Below, in pieces: positions 1 to 10,563 of a stretch of DNA of 64,000 nucleotides. The stretch lies in NCBI GenBank assembly GCA_050084515.1, contig CM114273.1, positions 35,092,001-35,156,000 of the forward strand, given 5' to 3'. A program made the position numbers and the translations under genes. The stretch comes from Blasia pusilla (taxonomy: Eukaryota > Marchantiophyta > Marchantiopsida > Blasiales). A model generated the notes under the pieces. That model made no database searches. It was not told the DNA's origin and worked only from the letters and a program-made list of their open reading frames with translations. Each line of letters opens with the position of its first letter. Position 1 is the stretch's first letter.

Positions 1-133
1 TGTTGAAATCACTTTATTATAAAATAAACCTCAAAAGAGGACTAAGAAACGTAATAACAACTCAAAAGAGGAGTAAAAAAATGCATAAAAGAATGAAAAA
101 AGAAAATGGCAACAAGCCCACTTAAACACCGGC

Positions 134-811
134 TCAATGAGCAACACGATTGATTGCTTGAAACAAATCTGACAAGAACACGAGTGGTTGGTCAGACGTG
201 AATCGACGACGAGGCGAGCGACCTCCCACTACCTCTGCACGACGTATTAATGCCAAGGCTTGTGCACGTTGTAAGGCCACTGAGATGCATTGCCTAAAAT
301 AAGTAGTAACTACCGAGAGAGAAGGACTACGGGAAGGGGCAAGGTGATGATTCTCGAGGGAGTGGTGAGCACATGTTTTCAGGAAAGTATCAAAAGACCC
401 ATGTAAATGACCGAATACTTCCACTGCAAACGCAATAAATCCGTCAATCGTATGTCTCACAGCATAACTTAACTCCTTGATTCTTGCTGCAGCTTCGGCC
501 GCCAAACCTTTGGTATGTGTAGCTCTACACACCAAGTCAGAACGTGTTGGATCAGCAACCACCACATCACCTAGTGTCCGGAATCCACCTCGAGACATAA
601 CAAGATCCACTCTCCGACGAGAGGTTGCTTGTGTGGTTGAAGGTAGGACGTGGAGTTGCTCTTGCCCAACGGTATATCCTGCCGTACGAGCCATCGATGC
701 TACCGCCTCTTTAATGACATCATGTGTGGCCGTTCGTTCTCCATCATGTGCACATCGGAGAATATGGATACCCTTGGCATCAATAGGATCCCCGCATACA
801 CAATTTGGCAC
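134..811 (-). pseudogene. LINE L1 C-terminal zinc knuckle and nuclease-like domain
   Basis: An open stretch of 225 residues, read in a different frame from the upstream RT block and so separated by a frameshift near 811-853. It begins with a C-x-C...H-x3-C knuckle (CVCG...HILRC). About 40 residues later comes a possible PD-(D/E)XK core: a Glu in VGQEQ, an Asp in RRRVDLV, then GDVVVADP. This order (knuckle then nuclease after the RT) is that of restriction-like-endonuclease LINEs, where the domain nicks the target for primed reverse transcription. I infer the nuclease from motif order, not from an alignment. The same domain recurs at 7393-7990 and 16316-16660. Confidence 0.6.
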
Positions 812-852
812 ACCTAAGAGAGAAGGATGGGGAAGTCAAGACGAACGCAAAG

Positions 853-2585
853 CTATCGAGAATATACTTGAGGAAGACAAAATGGAAGAATAAGAGGATT
901 TGCAGTAAGAAGCCACGCCCCGCTCGGTACCGGCACATGACATGAACGTAGACGAGCTCGATTAGCGTCGGAGGATGCCTCTAAGAGAATGCTGGAAAAG
1001 TTGATTTGATGCAGATTTTTGGAGATATGCTCTTGAAGTCGATCAAGCCCTTCTGTAATTAGTTGACTGAAAGGGGGTAGAATTGCTTGTGTAGCAAGAG
1101 GAAGAAGAGCTCGTGCAGATCTTAGTTGTTGTTGAAATAACAAGTCTCCCTCCTCGACATGGGCGATATGATCCATCAAGATAGGTGTATCTCCTTGGAG
1201 AAACCTTGAAGCCATAATCGGTGCTACCAACGCCCAACTCCCCAAAAAGGCTGCGGAGGCAGATGTGACTGTGGAGGATAGTCCCACCCCTCCAAAAGAA
1301 ATAGGCAAGATAGCTTGTCGTGAAGCAAAGACACCATCCTCTCCCTCAAAGGTATTCGGGCCAAGAAGTTGACCAAAAGTTGCCAAGATAGAAGCATCAA
1401 AAGAGGCCAGCCGATGTAAGAAGCTTGAAGTGGGAGGACAAGTGCGAAGAAGGTAGGAAGGACGTGGAAGAAAACATTGGGAGAGAATCCCATAAGCCAC
1501 TTGGGGATCCCCAAGAATAGGTAATAAATGAAACCATTCCACGTCTTTCAAAAGGGCCTCATCCAAGAACTTTGAGACATAGTCGATGAAGCCAATTGGG
1601 ACCCCAAGAACTCTAACCCCTTCAATGTAAATGGGAAAATTAGGAGTAGGTGGGGTGAATGTTGAGGGAAGGCAGGAAGGAGACCATACTCCACATTTAC
1701 TAGGTTGGACTTTAAGGTTTAAGAAAGAGAGTTGCTCCACAAAATGGGTATAAGCAGGAACCACTTCAGAAGGAGGACCTAAAATATGAGTGTCATCAGC
1801 AATAGAAGGAAAAAGACAAGATGGAAATGCTTGCGCTAATATTCGAAGGGCACGAAAATGGGCAATGGCAAAGAGTGGGCCTCCCATGGGATCACCTTGA
1901 CGTGTGCCACAAGCCGATTGGAGAATACTATATTCCTCAGAAGTAGAATGATGGGAATAGATAATGGGCGTATCATAAGCATAGAAGGAGCGAACAAATG
2001 GAATGAGGCTCGCGAGTTGTCCTCCTGCACAACGTAATTCCTCAAAGATGGCCGCACGAGAAACTGAATTGAATGCGTTAGCCACATCGACTTGAATTGC
2101 TACCCAAACTGGATGAATATCAAGAGTGGAGCGAATCCCATGCACCACTGACCTCACAACCTCCAGGAGTTGCCACTCCAAATTGATGAGGAAATAAGTG
2201 GGCACTAAAGTGAGGACGAAATTGCAAGCATAGGGATCGACCAAGCGGTATAAAACCTCTCCAATAGCCAAAGGCGCACACTTGAAGGAGGCTTATCCAT
2301 AGCCAACAAACGACAAGCCCCTAAGAGCCTAGAGATAGAGAATGGGAGACGACTGCCGCCATATGTGCACACACCTTATATAGAGAGACAAAGCCACTTG
2401 CTGAATCTCTTTGGGATAAAGTAATCGCGGAGATGCTCAAAACCATCCACGATAGCCCGCTGCGATAAGCGAGGAGTATCAGAAAAGCCCTAGTGAAAAC
2501 CTCCAAGTCAAGCTCCAAGTTAAGGGTATTGTATAGTCTTCCACAAAAGATGGAGCATCGCCACTTGAAGGAGGATGAAGAGCTT
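853..2585 (-). pseudogene. LINE L1 reverse transcriptase
   Basis: The main open block (853-2271, 472 residues) holds the RT palm. VAIQVDVANAFNSVSR is motif A with its catalytic Asp. GTRQGDPMGGPLFA is motif B. SIADDTHI is motif C, with ADD where many RTs have YADD. The thumb region (LNLKVQPSKCGVWSP, then GVRVLGVPIGF) follows. The N-terminal RT portion (2272-2585) lies in other frames after indels, and continues into the N-terminal ORF whose end (2586 onward, FSRAARALGPLS) is the usual lead-in to the fingers domain. The last residues run out of frame before the nuclease knuckle. It would copy LINE RNA at the nicked target; this copy cannot encode a full protein. Confidence 0.85.
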
Positions 2586-3665
2586 CTAAGAGAGCCCCTG
2601 TTTCGCACTTGGAACCACCAAAGAAAGAGGACCCAATGCTCGAGCTGCACGTGAAAACTCACCAACCTGCCCCAATAGTAGACTTCGTCGAAGGCGTTGT
2701 TGTATTGAAGGCCTCCCATGATTGGCATGTTGAGTGGCATGAGCCGCGGCTAAGGCCTCAGCCCGAAGTACATGCTCATTATGAAGATTCTCCCAATCCC
2801 CTGACATAAAGCGTTGAATACGTGTGGAGGTTTCACGATGACCCATTGCACCCCCCCTTGGAGGGAGGACTAAAACCCATTGCGGGAAGAGTAATAGGAG
2901 ATACCAAGCATTTATATCTGTGGGGTCACGCGCTAACCTTTCTAATGGGAATAGCAAAGCTTGTTGGGTGATGGGGCGAAGAGCAATAGGAATGCGAGTG
3001 TAGAGTCTAGGACGAGGAAGACCTGGATGGAAAGAGCGAAGCAGATCAATTTGGCTTAACCACGTCCAAGCAGTTGTTGTGGGGAGTGCAGTAGGAGTTG
3101 GTATCGGGTTAGGGATTGAAGGCCCATGCATGGATCGACAAGATCGCTGATGTCTTTTGATCCCATTAGGAGCAAAGTCCTTACCACAAGGTATGCAACG
3201 AACCTTTGGTACAAATGGAGAAGTAGAAGGGTTACAAGGAGAGGAGGTGGGAGGTGCAAGAGGTGGTGATGGCCGACGATGAGGGGGTAAATAGGTTGGG
3301 GAAGGAGGAGGAGGAAGAGGGGAGATTCGGGTAGAATAGATGGGAGTTGGAAGCAAGGGCATAGATGAGATATGTGGGGATGGCAAAGTAGAAGGATTTG
3401 GTAATAGTGGATCAGGATTAGGCTCAATAGGACAAGGCGAAGAAGGGAGAAGAGGAGAATCCGGAAGAAATGTAGCGAGTGTAATGGGTGTATTAGCATC
3501 AGGAGGAAAATGGCGAGATCGACGATGAGGAGGTGAACTAGGAGGAGAGGTTACGGTTGTAGGAGGGCGTGTAAAACCAGATAAGCGAGTGGATGGAGAA
3601 TCCAACTCCATCTCTGATGACATAGAAGTAAAGGTAGGCAAGTCTCCGAAGATAAGAAAAGACAT
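2586..3665 (-). pseudogene. LINE L1 N-terminal zinc-finger region
   Basis: An open stretch of 359 residues. The first ~150 residues are low-complexity Pro/Ser. Then comes a zinc finger (RCIPCGKDFAPNGIKRHQRSC, a C-x2-C...H-x4-C type) around residues 155-175. The rest leads into the RT: PRLYTRIPIALRPI, a stretch ending GAMGHRETSTRIQRFMSGDW, and GEFSRAARALGPLSLVVPS. It stops at 2586 where the frame breaks. Single N-terminal C2H2/CCHC fingers are typical of R2-like LINEs and bind target DNA there; that role is inferred here. The Met at 3665 is the first in frame, but the true start is uncertain. Confidence 0.65.
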
Positions 3666-3680
3666 ACGGAACGTGGTTTG

Positions 3681-5588
3681 GAGAAAGCAAAAGTAGTGGA
3701 GAGATGAAGATTAGGCAATACCGAATTTATGATTGAAAGTTACTATAAGAAAAATATAAAAAGTAATTGAAAAGGACAAGTGATGGATATGGTATCGGAA
3801 GAGGTGGCTCAAGAATATGAATTTCTAATGTTCTAAACGTATGTAGGGGCGAAACAATAAGGTAAGGAGTTGAAAGAGCAAGGAAGACTTTTGGGAGGAA
3901 TTGACCTAAAACAAACCCGTACACAAAAATAGGTGCCTACAAAAAAGGAATTAAAAAGTAGAAAACCTACTTGAAATCAAAAGAACGAGCTCGTCAAGAC
4001 GATCAAAACAAGCCCATACACGCCCAAAACCGATATTCGAGAAGAAAGTTATGAAAGAAATTGGAAACACCAAAAAAGAGGATGTGGGGGAGGAAGTGAG
4101 GCACCCACCAATGACCGCTATGAGGGAATGAGTTCGTAATGTTGGGCCCAGCCCGTATCAAAAGATCCAGAAAAGCAAGAGGAATCCGTTAAACCGATGG
4201 TAAGCTGGTATCACTCTATAAGGAGAGCGCTATGTTTGAAATTGCATATAGGAATCTATGAGCACATTTAGGAGAGAAGGAGGTCCAAAGATCTCAAGAA
4301 CTTTGGAAATCTCAATCTTAAGTGGAAAAAAGAAGAACCCAAAGTTCAAGCTTGAGAAGATGAACACATTAGGCTTTAAATTGAAAAGATTGAATCACCA
4401 TGAAAATAGTTACAAACAAAATTCTAAACGTCCGCCATAGTCTTCCTCCACCACAAGCCTCTTTGGTCATCTCCTCAATTCGCCTTTCGAGATGGTGACA
4501 TGTGCCCTCTTAGTTCATATATTTTACTTCCTTGTTGAGATGCATTCTATTCTCGGATAACTCGCTGGTAAATGCCGTCAATACTTACGACAGTTTTGTC
4601 ATGGTTCAGGAATCAGGAAAAAGGGATGGGGAACCCATCACGATACAAATGAGGGGGCATAAATAAGCACGTGCACTGGGATGGCGGCCACAAGAATCCT
4701 GAAGAGCGCATCCTGCGTAGCTCGTGACTCGAAATCCGAGGAGAACAACCGTGGCGTGTACTCTATGAGTCCATGGATGGTTCACCACGCAAGATCCGCG
4801 CTTTAGTATCGATCATCCGACAGCCTTCACGTAGACGTACGTTGGATTCCGATGTTCGTACGTCAGGGCACAAAGCAGACCCCGACGCTTGCATTTAGGC
4901 TTTCATTGGCCCGACTCATTTCCACGGAAAAGTCGAATGGTTTTTTTTGAGTTCGAAGGTTCGGGCAGGGTCCGGGTAGTTTTTAGCCGAGAACCCGTAC
5001 ATTTCCGGTCTCTACGTACGAGAACGATAATTTTCTGATATTTTCCTGAATCCGGCCGGCTAAAGAAATACAGATACAAATATTTGGCCGTTGATTTGCA
5101 AAGTGAATGGGACATTTTAAATTTCTTCCGGGTACGTCAACACTTAACCCGGTTCGGGGAGTCGGGAACGGAAAGTTTTTTATCAAATTTTTTATGGTAT
5201 CGTTATATTTTCTCGGATAATATTCTTAGGTGCGGGTAGTAGCCGAAAGATTTGTAGTTTTCCAATTATTTTCTGGAAATTATTTTTATCGTGGGTTAAA
5301 ATCCTCTTTTTTTTATTATTCTTCTTATTTCTCGGGTTGAATTTTTTTCTCTTCCAATTCCCGACCGAACTTCGTGAAGCCAAAAACTGGTTGTTCCTAA
5401 CTCGGCGGGAAATTTCTTTCTTCTCACTCCTTACATTCTCCACAACCCTCTTATGCTAAAAAACTTGATATCGAATTCTTCCCTGATCTCCTAGTAGACA
5501 TGCAATTTCCTACTATGCAATAGAAAATACAATCTTCTAATTCAATAAAAAAATCCATCCTTGGCAGTAGTTGAACCTCACAAAATTC
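3681..5588. other. No recognisable gene
   Basis: About 1.9 kb between the LINE L1 5' side and the solo repeat at 5589. Only short open frames are present and none shows a family motif. The part near 3700-4100 may be LINE 5' UTR. I see no tRNA, no tandem array and no terminal inverted repeats. Confidence 0.5.
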
Positions 5589-6168
5589 TGTCACGTCTAT
5601 TAGGATAGATCGGTGAGATCTAGTAAAACGCCTTCGTGAGTAGTGGAGGACAGGTTCAGTAGGTCGAGGATGACCTACTGAGGCCCGAGGCTTTCCCCTT
5701 CGTTTCGGTTCATTTGGAACCATATTGAGAAACTTACTAGTTCAGGTAAGTACCATTTTGAATAAATGATCGACTTTTTATTTTTGGTAAGTGGCCCTTG
5801 ACCTCCTACATCAAGTCAAGAGCCAAGGAGGTGACTTGGGAGAATTGGTTACCATGGAGAGAGCTTGAGAGAGGGGAGGGGTATACCTCAAGGAGAGAGA
5901 GCTTGAGAGGTCATTCTCTCTTTGTTGAACCTCTTGGCATGAGGCGACGGAGCTACGGTCTTGCTTGCCTTGTGAGTGTAACCCAAGCCTATCATTAGGA
6001 GAGTGGGTTTGGATTGACATGAGAGAGAGAGTGCACAACTTTGAGAGATATTTTGGTACTTCTTGTCTCGTTGTTTGGATGCCATGAGTTAGCATGGGAT
6101 CGTGCGTGTTTGTGTGTGTGTTCGGTGACAAGGATGTATGTTATGTAGCGATGTCTATGCGCACGACA
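5589..6168 (+). mobile_element. Solo gypsy terminal repeat of B-A' form
   Basis: Starts TGTCACGTCTATTAGGATAG and ends GCGCACGACA, so it begins TGTC and ends GACA. Its first ~450 bp match block B of G3 (39419-39911 and 48956-49439). Its last ~125 bp match block A' of G3 (49440-49565), beginning gagatattttggtacttc. No A block precedes it. Recombination between the two B blocks of a G3-type element would leave exactly B-A'. The flanks (AATTC left, AAAGA right) do not match, so either the target duplication has been lost or this is a rearranged end. The LINE L2 3' end begins only 13 bp to the right. Confidence 0.75.
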
Positions 6169-6388
6169 AAAGATCTATACATCCACTTTATTATAAAATA
6201 AACCTCAAAAGAGGACAAAGAAAGGTAATAACAACTCATAAGAGGAGTCAAAAAATACATAAAAGAATGCAAAAAAAAGGCAACAAGCTAAGGCTAACAC
6301 CGGCTCAACGAGCTACATGATTGATAGTCAGAAACAAATCTGACAAAAACACAAGTGGTTGCACGACGAGGCGAGTGATCCCCCACCA

Positions 6389-7391
6389 TGTCGCGACCCT
6401 CATGACCAAACAAGTGCCAAGCGGAACATCGGAACATTAGCGGGCTCACGCTAAGATGGTTTGCGCGTTGGAGTTGTCTCAAAGAGGAGACAAGAGACGA
6501 GACGCGAGCGAGAAGTCGCGTTTCAGATGTGATGGTCGCGACTCAGAAACCTGGACCAAACGTGGAATGAGACTTGAAAGAAGTCGAGTCTAGGAAGTGG
6601 GTTGCCAAAGGAAAGATCCGGATTTGGAACGCCACTTGCGTTTGAGAGTTTCCAACTGTATTTATGGCCATAACTTTTAGCGCCAAGATGCGTTTGGAGC
6701 AAATAAGAGTGCGTTGGAAAGCTTATAAAGAGTCGGTTCAAACAAACCAAAGATCATTGCAAACGCAAAAGCAGCGGCCGAGATACGACCCGAAAACGAC
6801 TGTAAATGGAGTCGGGTTGAGGGCCACAATGAAGGGCCCGAACCTCTTTTCCCAAAGGGGAGGGGTTATTGGAGAACCCCAGAAGTACTAGAAAAGGGGG
6901 AAGGTCTCCGAGAGTGCTTGGAACCCAAACCCAACTTTGGGCGCCGCGGGGCGGCTCAAGGGCATGGAACGGAAAGCGAGTTTGGGCGTTGGGTTGGAAA
7001 ACCTGCACCAAGTCCATTGAGGCGATTGTAGACATCCCTCTTGGATTTCATGCGCGACTCAATTACTTGGGTCTCGGTTCGGAACTCACACGAGGACCCG
7101 TTGAACAGTTGGGATCGCTAGACGTGCAAGTGCCGTTTCAGATCCCTGGACTAACCAGGAAGTCTTTTCCAAGTCTTGAAGGACTTGCCATGTGTTGGGA
7201 GCTAGGAACTAAGGAAGGTTGAGCTTGATGAGACGCCGAGTTTAGGACTCGGTGGGTTGGAACTCCGGTTGGCCAAACCCGACTAACGAGAGGGCGTGTT
7301 TGGGTGCAGATCGGCGATGAGTTCGTGACCTACTGAACGCACGCTTCCGCAACACTAAAGATTGACGTTCAAGGAGAGTAGGGGCGCGACA
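6389..7391. mobile_element. Solo LTR, 1003 bp, TSD CACCA
   Basis: Begins TGTCGCGACCCTCATGACC and ends GGGGCGCGACA, with an inverted TGTCGCG/CGCGACA terminus. It is flanked by perfect 5-bp duplications CACCA (6384-6388 and 7392-7396) and splits LINE L2. A second copy lies at 60985-61990. No coding region is present. A solo LTR is what remains after LTR-LTR recombination. It is not related to the G1-G3 repeat apart from the common TG...CA ends. Both copies lie in the same orientation in the window. Confidence 0.93.
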
Positions 7392-7990
7392 CACCACCTC
7401 CGCACGACGTATCAATGCCAAGGCTTGTGCACGTTGTAAGGCCACCGAGATGCATTGCCGAAAATAAGTAGTAACTACCGAGAGAGAAGAACTACAGAAA
7501 GGGACAAGGTGATAATTCTCGAGGGAGTGGTGAGCACATATTTTCAGGAAAGTATCAAAAGACACATGTAAATTGCCCAATACTTCCATTGTGAAGGGAA
7601 TAAATCCATCAGTCGCATGTCTCACAGTATAACTTAACTCCTTCATTCTTGCTACAGCTCCAGTCGCCAAACCTTTGGTATATGCGTCTCGACACACCAA
7701 GTTAGAACGTGATGGATCAGCAATCACCACATCACCTAGTGTCCTGAATCCACCTAGAGACATAACAAGATCCACTCTCCGACAAGAGGTTGCTTGTGTG
7801 GTTGAATATAGGATTTGGAGTTGCTCTTGCCCAATCGTGTATCCTGGAGTACGAGCCACCGATGCTACCGCCTCTCTAATGACATCATGTGTGGCCGTTC
7901 GCTCTCCACCATGTGCATATCGGAGAATATAGATACCCTAGGCATCAATGGGATCCCCGCATACAAAATTCGGCACACCTAAGAGAGAAG
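7392..7990 (-). pseudogene. LINE L2 nuclease-like domain
   Basis: Matches the L1 domain at 230-811: RRVDLVMSLGGFRTLGDVVIADPSRS with the Asp-containing core, then the CAHHSLENYHL block and VALQRAQALALIRRAEV at the C-terminus. The open frame appears to run left into 7242 only because it reads through the solo LTR. The upstream CxCG knuckle (window 7936-7990) is damaged. Confidence 0.75.
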
Positions 7991-8082
7991 GATGGGGAAG
8001 TCCAAGACGTAACCGCAAAGTTGTCGAGAATATACTTCAAGGAAGACAAAATGAAAGAAGAAGAGGATTTGCTGTAAGCCAC

Positions 8083-8435
8083 ACCCGACCTCAGGTACTC
8101 ACACATGAATGTAGACGAGCTCGATTAGCGTCACAAGATGCCTCAGAGAGAATGCTGGAAAAGTTAATATGATGCAGATTCTCAGAGATATGCTCTTGAA
8201 GTCGATCAAGCCCTTCCGTAGGCAGTTGACTGAAAGGGGGTAGAATTGATTGTGTAGCAAGAGGAAGAAGAGCTCGTGTAGATCTCAGTTGTTGTTGTAA
8301 TAACAAGTCTCCCTCCTCTACATGGGCAATATGATCCATTAAGATAGGTGTATCTCCTTGTAGAAACCTTAAAGCCATAATCGGTGCTACCAACGCCCAA
8401 CTCTCCAAAAAGGTTGCGCGAGTAGATGCAACTCT
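8083..8435 (-). pseudogene. LINE L2 RT thumb/connector fragment
   Basis: Encodes the segment FLESWALVAPIMALRFLQGD and DHIAHVEEGDLL, collinear with L1 945-1240. It ends abruptly at gypsy G1 (left flank of G1 is ACTCT, 8431-8435). The same LINE position is the left boundary of G2 at 22762. Confidence 0.8.
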
Positions 8436-9222
8436 TGTCGTGCGTATACATACCGCACACAACATACATCGCTGGTCACATACATCTACACCAAACAACA
8501 CCAATCTTCCCTACACACGGGTCGATCCACACATGTACAAAAATCAACTCATACATATAAATAGAGATCACACAACAAAAATAAAGAGTAGTAAAAACGG
8601 CACACCCGGCCTAAAACTCCACTCCTCAACATACATTGGCATATCGAGCCTTGTCCACCCTGTGTCATCAAGGAATCCGGAAGCTAGCACCAATAACTAT
8701 ATGTAGTATGATCACTTTCCAATCTATTATATCCAAGTATACATAGTACTTTATTTTGTACTTGCATCTCATCATATTTTATTTTGCTTCATAGTATTTA
8801 CAATGTGTAGTTCTATCCATTAGATCTTCACTGCTACTTTCAATCGTGTACTACATTACTATTACACAATGAGTTCCCCACATTCAATTCATTATCTACT
8901 CTATGGGCGGGTGACGTGGTCAACAAGTCACATGGCTGTGAAAATTATCAGAAATGACGTTCTTGACACAATGAACCTATCCTCAACCTTATCCGACAGC
9001 GGGACAAAGTTACACTCAAGATAGTCCGTTGGCTCCTACGCCCTATCCACGATAGATCTCGGCCTATCGGCTACCCAGATGTGATAACTATCGTGCGCAT
9101 ACATATCACTACACAACATACATCATTGGTCACATCTACACCACACAACACCGATCTTCTCCACACGGGTCGATCCACACATGTACAAAAATCAACTCAT
9201 ACATATACATGGAGATCACACA
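8436..9222 (-). repeat. G1 3' repeats: A' (8436-8574), B (8575-9086), A (9089-9222)
   Basis: In element orientation the polypurine tract is followed by A (TGTGTGATCTCCATG...), then B (tgtcac-like start), then A' (TGTGTGATCTCTATTT...GCACGACA). A and A' are ~135-139 bp and clearly homologous. The two bases between A and B sit in a palindrome (GATA-GT-TATC in element orientation). Within B the stretch ~8695-8900 does not match G2 and lacks the TATA box and hairpins present there. Confidence 0.85.
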
Positions 9223-9239
9223 ACCGCCCCCCTAGGTGG
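9223..9239 (-). promoter_or_regulatory. G1 polypurine tract
   Basis: In element orientation CCACCTAGGGGGGCGGT directly abuts the TG that begins block A. A purine tract immediately before the 3' repeat primes plus-strand synthesis in LTR retrotransposons. The same tract is at 23519-23535 (G2) and, diverged, at 48811-48829 (G3). Confidence 0.75.
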
Positions 9240-9301
9240 CAGTTGGATCCCCCTAACTCCAGATAGAAAACATCACATCTCTCTAACAATGACCTACTAT
9301 C

Positions 9302-10551
9302 CTATACACATCTCGAACACATCCATCGTCCCGTGGGAACCACATCAAGAAAAGGGGTCAGACATGACATATGCCACCCTCGAGAACAACCATCACATAC
9401 CAACATGGTGGCTGCACCCCTCGCAGATCTGCACAACATACACCTCAAGCCTACAAGTACCACCGACAAGCTCGGATCCACCGTCCCGTCTACGTTCAAA
9501 AGATGACATGGCGCATAATTGCGCACATGATCCTTCCAAACCATACCATCCCATTCCTCCAACATGAGAGCTCCGCTCAGCAATACCTTATGCACACGTA
9601 GGATTGTGCCCCCTATAGTGACATCTAGCGTCGTAGATGCCGCCTGCTGTAAATAAACGTTATCTCCCGGATGAAACCTCCTAATCCCTGGACAATAACC
9701 TCCTCCACAAATGGTCGCGTACCTCAATGTATCTTTATGCTAAGGAAAACCTAAGTTCTCAAAGGCCATAGGCATAACTCTACAAAAAACCTCCGCCCTC
9801 TAAGAACATGCTTGTACCCACACATCTGGATCATCAAGATCTAACACCTCCGCCATGTCATATCCAATCGTTGCAGGTAAATCTGGCTCTCTCCCAAAGA
9901 GCAAAGAATATGGGAAAAATGACGCCAAGGATGTCTACTGACTAAAGCGATAACCCATACTCAACCATGGCAACTATAGGTCCCACTCCCTCAACTGTCC
10001 CCGCTGCAAGCCATACTTGCGTAATCCTCTATTCACCGTCTGTACCACTCTCTCCACCAACCATCCGCCTCAGAATGATCTTTGGACGTGGTGCGGTGAT
10101 CTATCAGCGCCTGATCACACAAGGCCTGAAACTCTCCCTTGAACTCGGTACCCTGGTCGGTCAACACCTTCGCCAGTGCTCCAAAGTGACTAAGCACACG
10201 ATCTAGAAATGCATAAGCTGTTCCCTAGCTCGCCTTGTCCGGTAGTGCCACCAACTCTATCCACTTGGAGAAATGCTCCACCATGACCAACACGTACCTA
10301 TGATGAAGCCTCGTCAATGGCAAAGGTCCCGCAAAGTCTAAACTCCATCGATACCCTAAACCTATAATAGGCAACGGATGTAACTGCGGAGTGGGAGCAT
10401 TGAAGGATGCTCGCACTCTATCACATAGCATACATCTGGCCACAAACTGCTGTACCCCAGTTTGGATGCCGCGCCACCAATATTGAACCTGGAGTAAGCT
10501 ATAAGTACGCTTTACTCCAAAATGTCCGAACTTCTCATGGGCATGTTGCAC
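9302..10551 (-). pseudogene. G1 integrase with C-terminal PHD finger
   Basis: Zinc-binding HHCC domain (HAHEKFGHFGVKRTY...CMLCDRVRASF), then the DDE core beginning YRWSLDFAGPLP with the first Asp, followed by VLTDQGTEF and the SEADG Glu in broken frames. The C-terminal portion (9302-9727, open for 141 residues) contains VYLQQAASTTLDV and MVWKDHVRNYAPCHL. It ends in a complete PHD finger: CMLC...CDGC...HMSC...WMCSRC, a C4HC3 pattern. The frame is broken by a stop after DKAS (10225) and indels near 9740-10220. The integrase inserts the cDNA; the PHD finger replaces the chromodomain found in many plant gypsy elements, and may read histone H3 tails (inference). Confidence 0.88.
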
Positions 10552-10563
10552 TACACGTGCTTG

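Larger units (their letters stand above)
1..3680 (-). mobile_element. LINE copy L1, nearly full length, decayed
   Basis: A minus-strand non-LTR retrotransposon. Reading right to left it has a proline-rich N-terminal region with a zinc finger (2586-3665), a reverse transcriptase (853-2585) and a C-terminal Cys/His knuckle plus nuclease-like domain (134-811). The left ~130 bp is the 3' UTR; its terminal block with the ctttattataaaataaacc motif recurs at 6182, where it also ends a LINE copy. No poly(A) tail is seen, and the true 3' end may lie left of base 1. At least two frame breaks separate the coding blocks, so the copy is dead. The combination of N-terminal zinc finger, single ORF and C-terminal nuclease resembles restriction-like-endonuclease LINEs (R2/NeSL/Hero type) more than the APE-type L1 elements usual in plants. 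Confidence 0.8.
6182..8435 (-). mobile_element. LINE copy L2 (3' half), split by a solo LTR
   Basis: Minus-strand LINE of the same family as L1. The 3' UTR (6182-6388) matches 8-230, the nuclease domain resumes at 7392, and the RT thumb region runs to 8435. Two insertions cut it: a solo LTR at 6389-7391, and gypsy G1, which abuts it at 8436. Removing the LTR restores collinearity with L1 (ccaccacctccgcacgacg against cactacctctgcacgacg). The remaining RT portion is absent to the right of G1 in this window, unless the piece at 56927 is its relative. Confidence 0.85.

Noticed and set aside
3340-3528. Gly-rich plus-strand frame
   Set aside because: It is the antisense shadow of the proline-rich LINE N-terminal region.
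4195-4225. tggtatcactctataagg as a tRNA-iMet primer-binding site
   Set aside because: Only the first eight bases fit, and no LTR lies at the required distance to its left.
7242-7391. C-terminal extension of the LINE nuclease frame
   Set aside because: This part is solo LTR sequence read through by chance; the LINE ends at the LTR junction.
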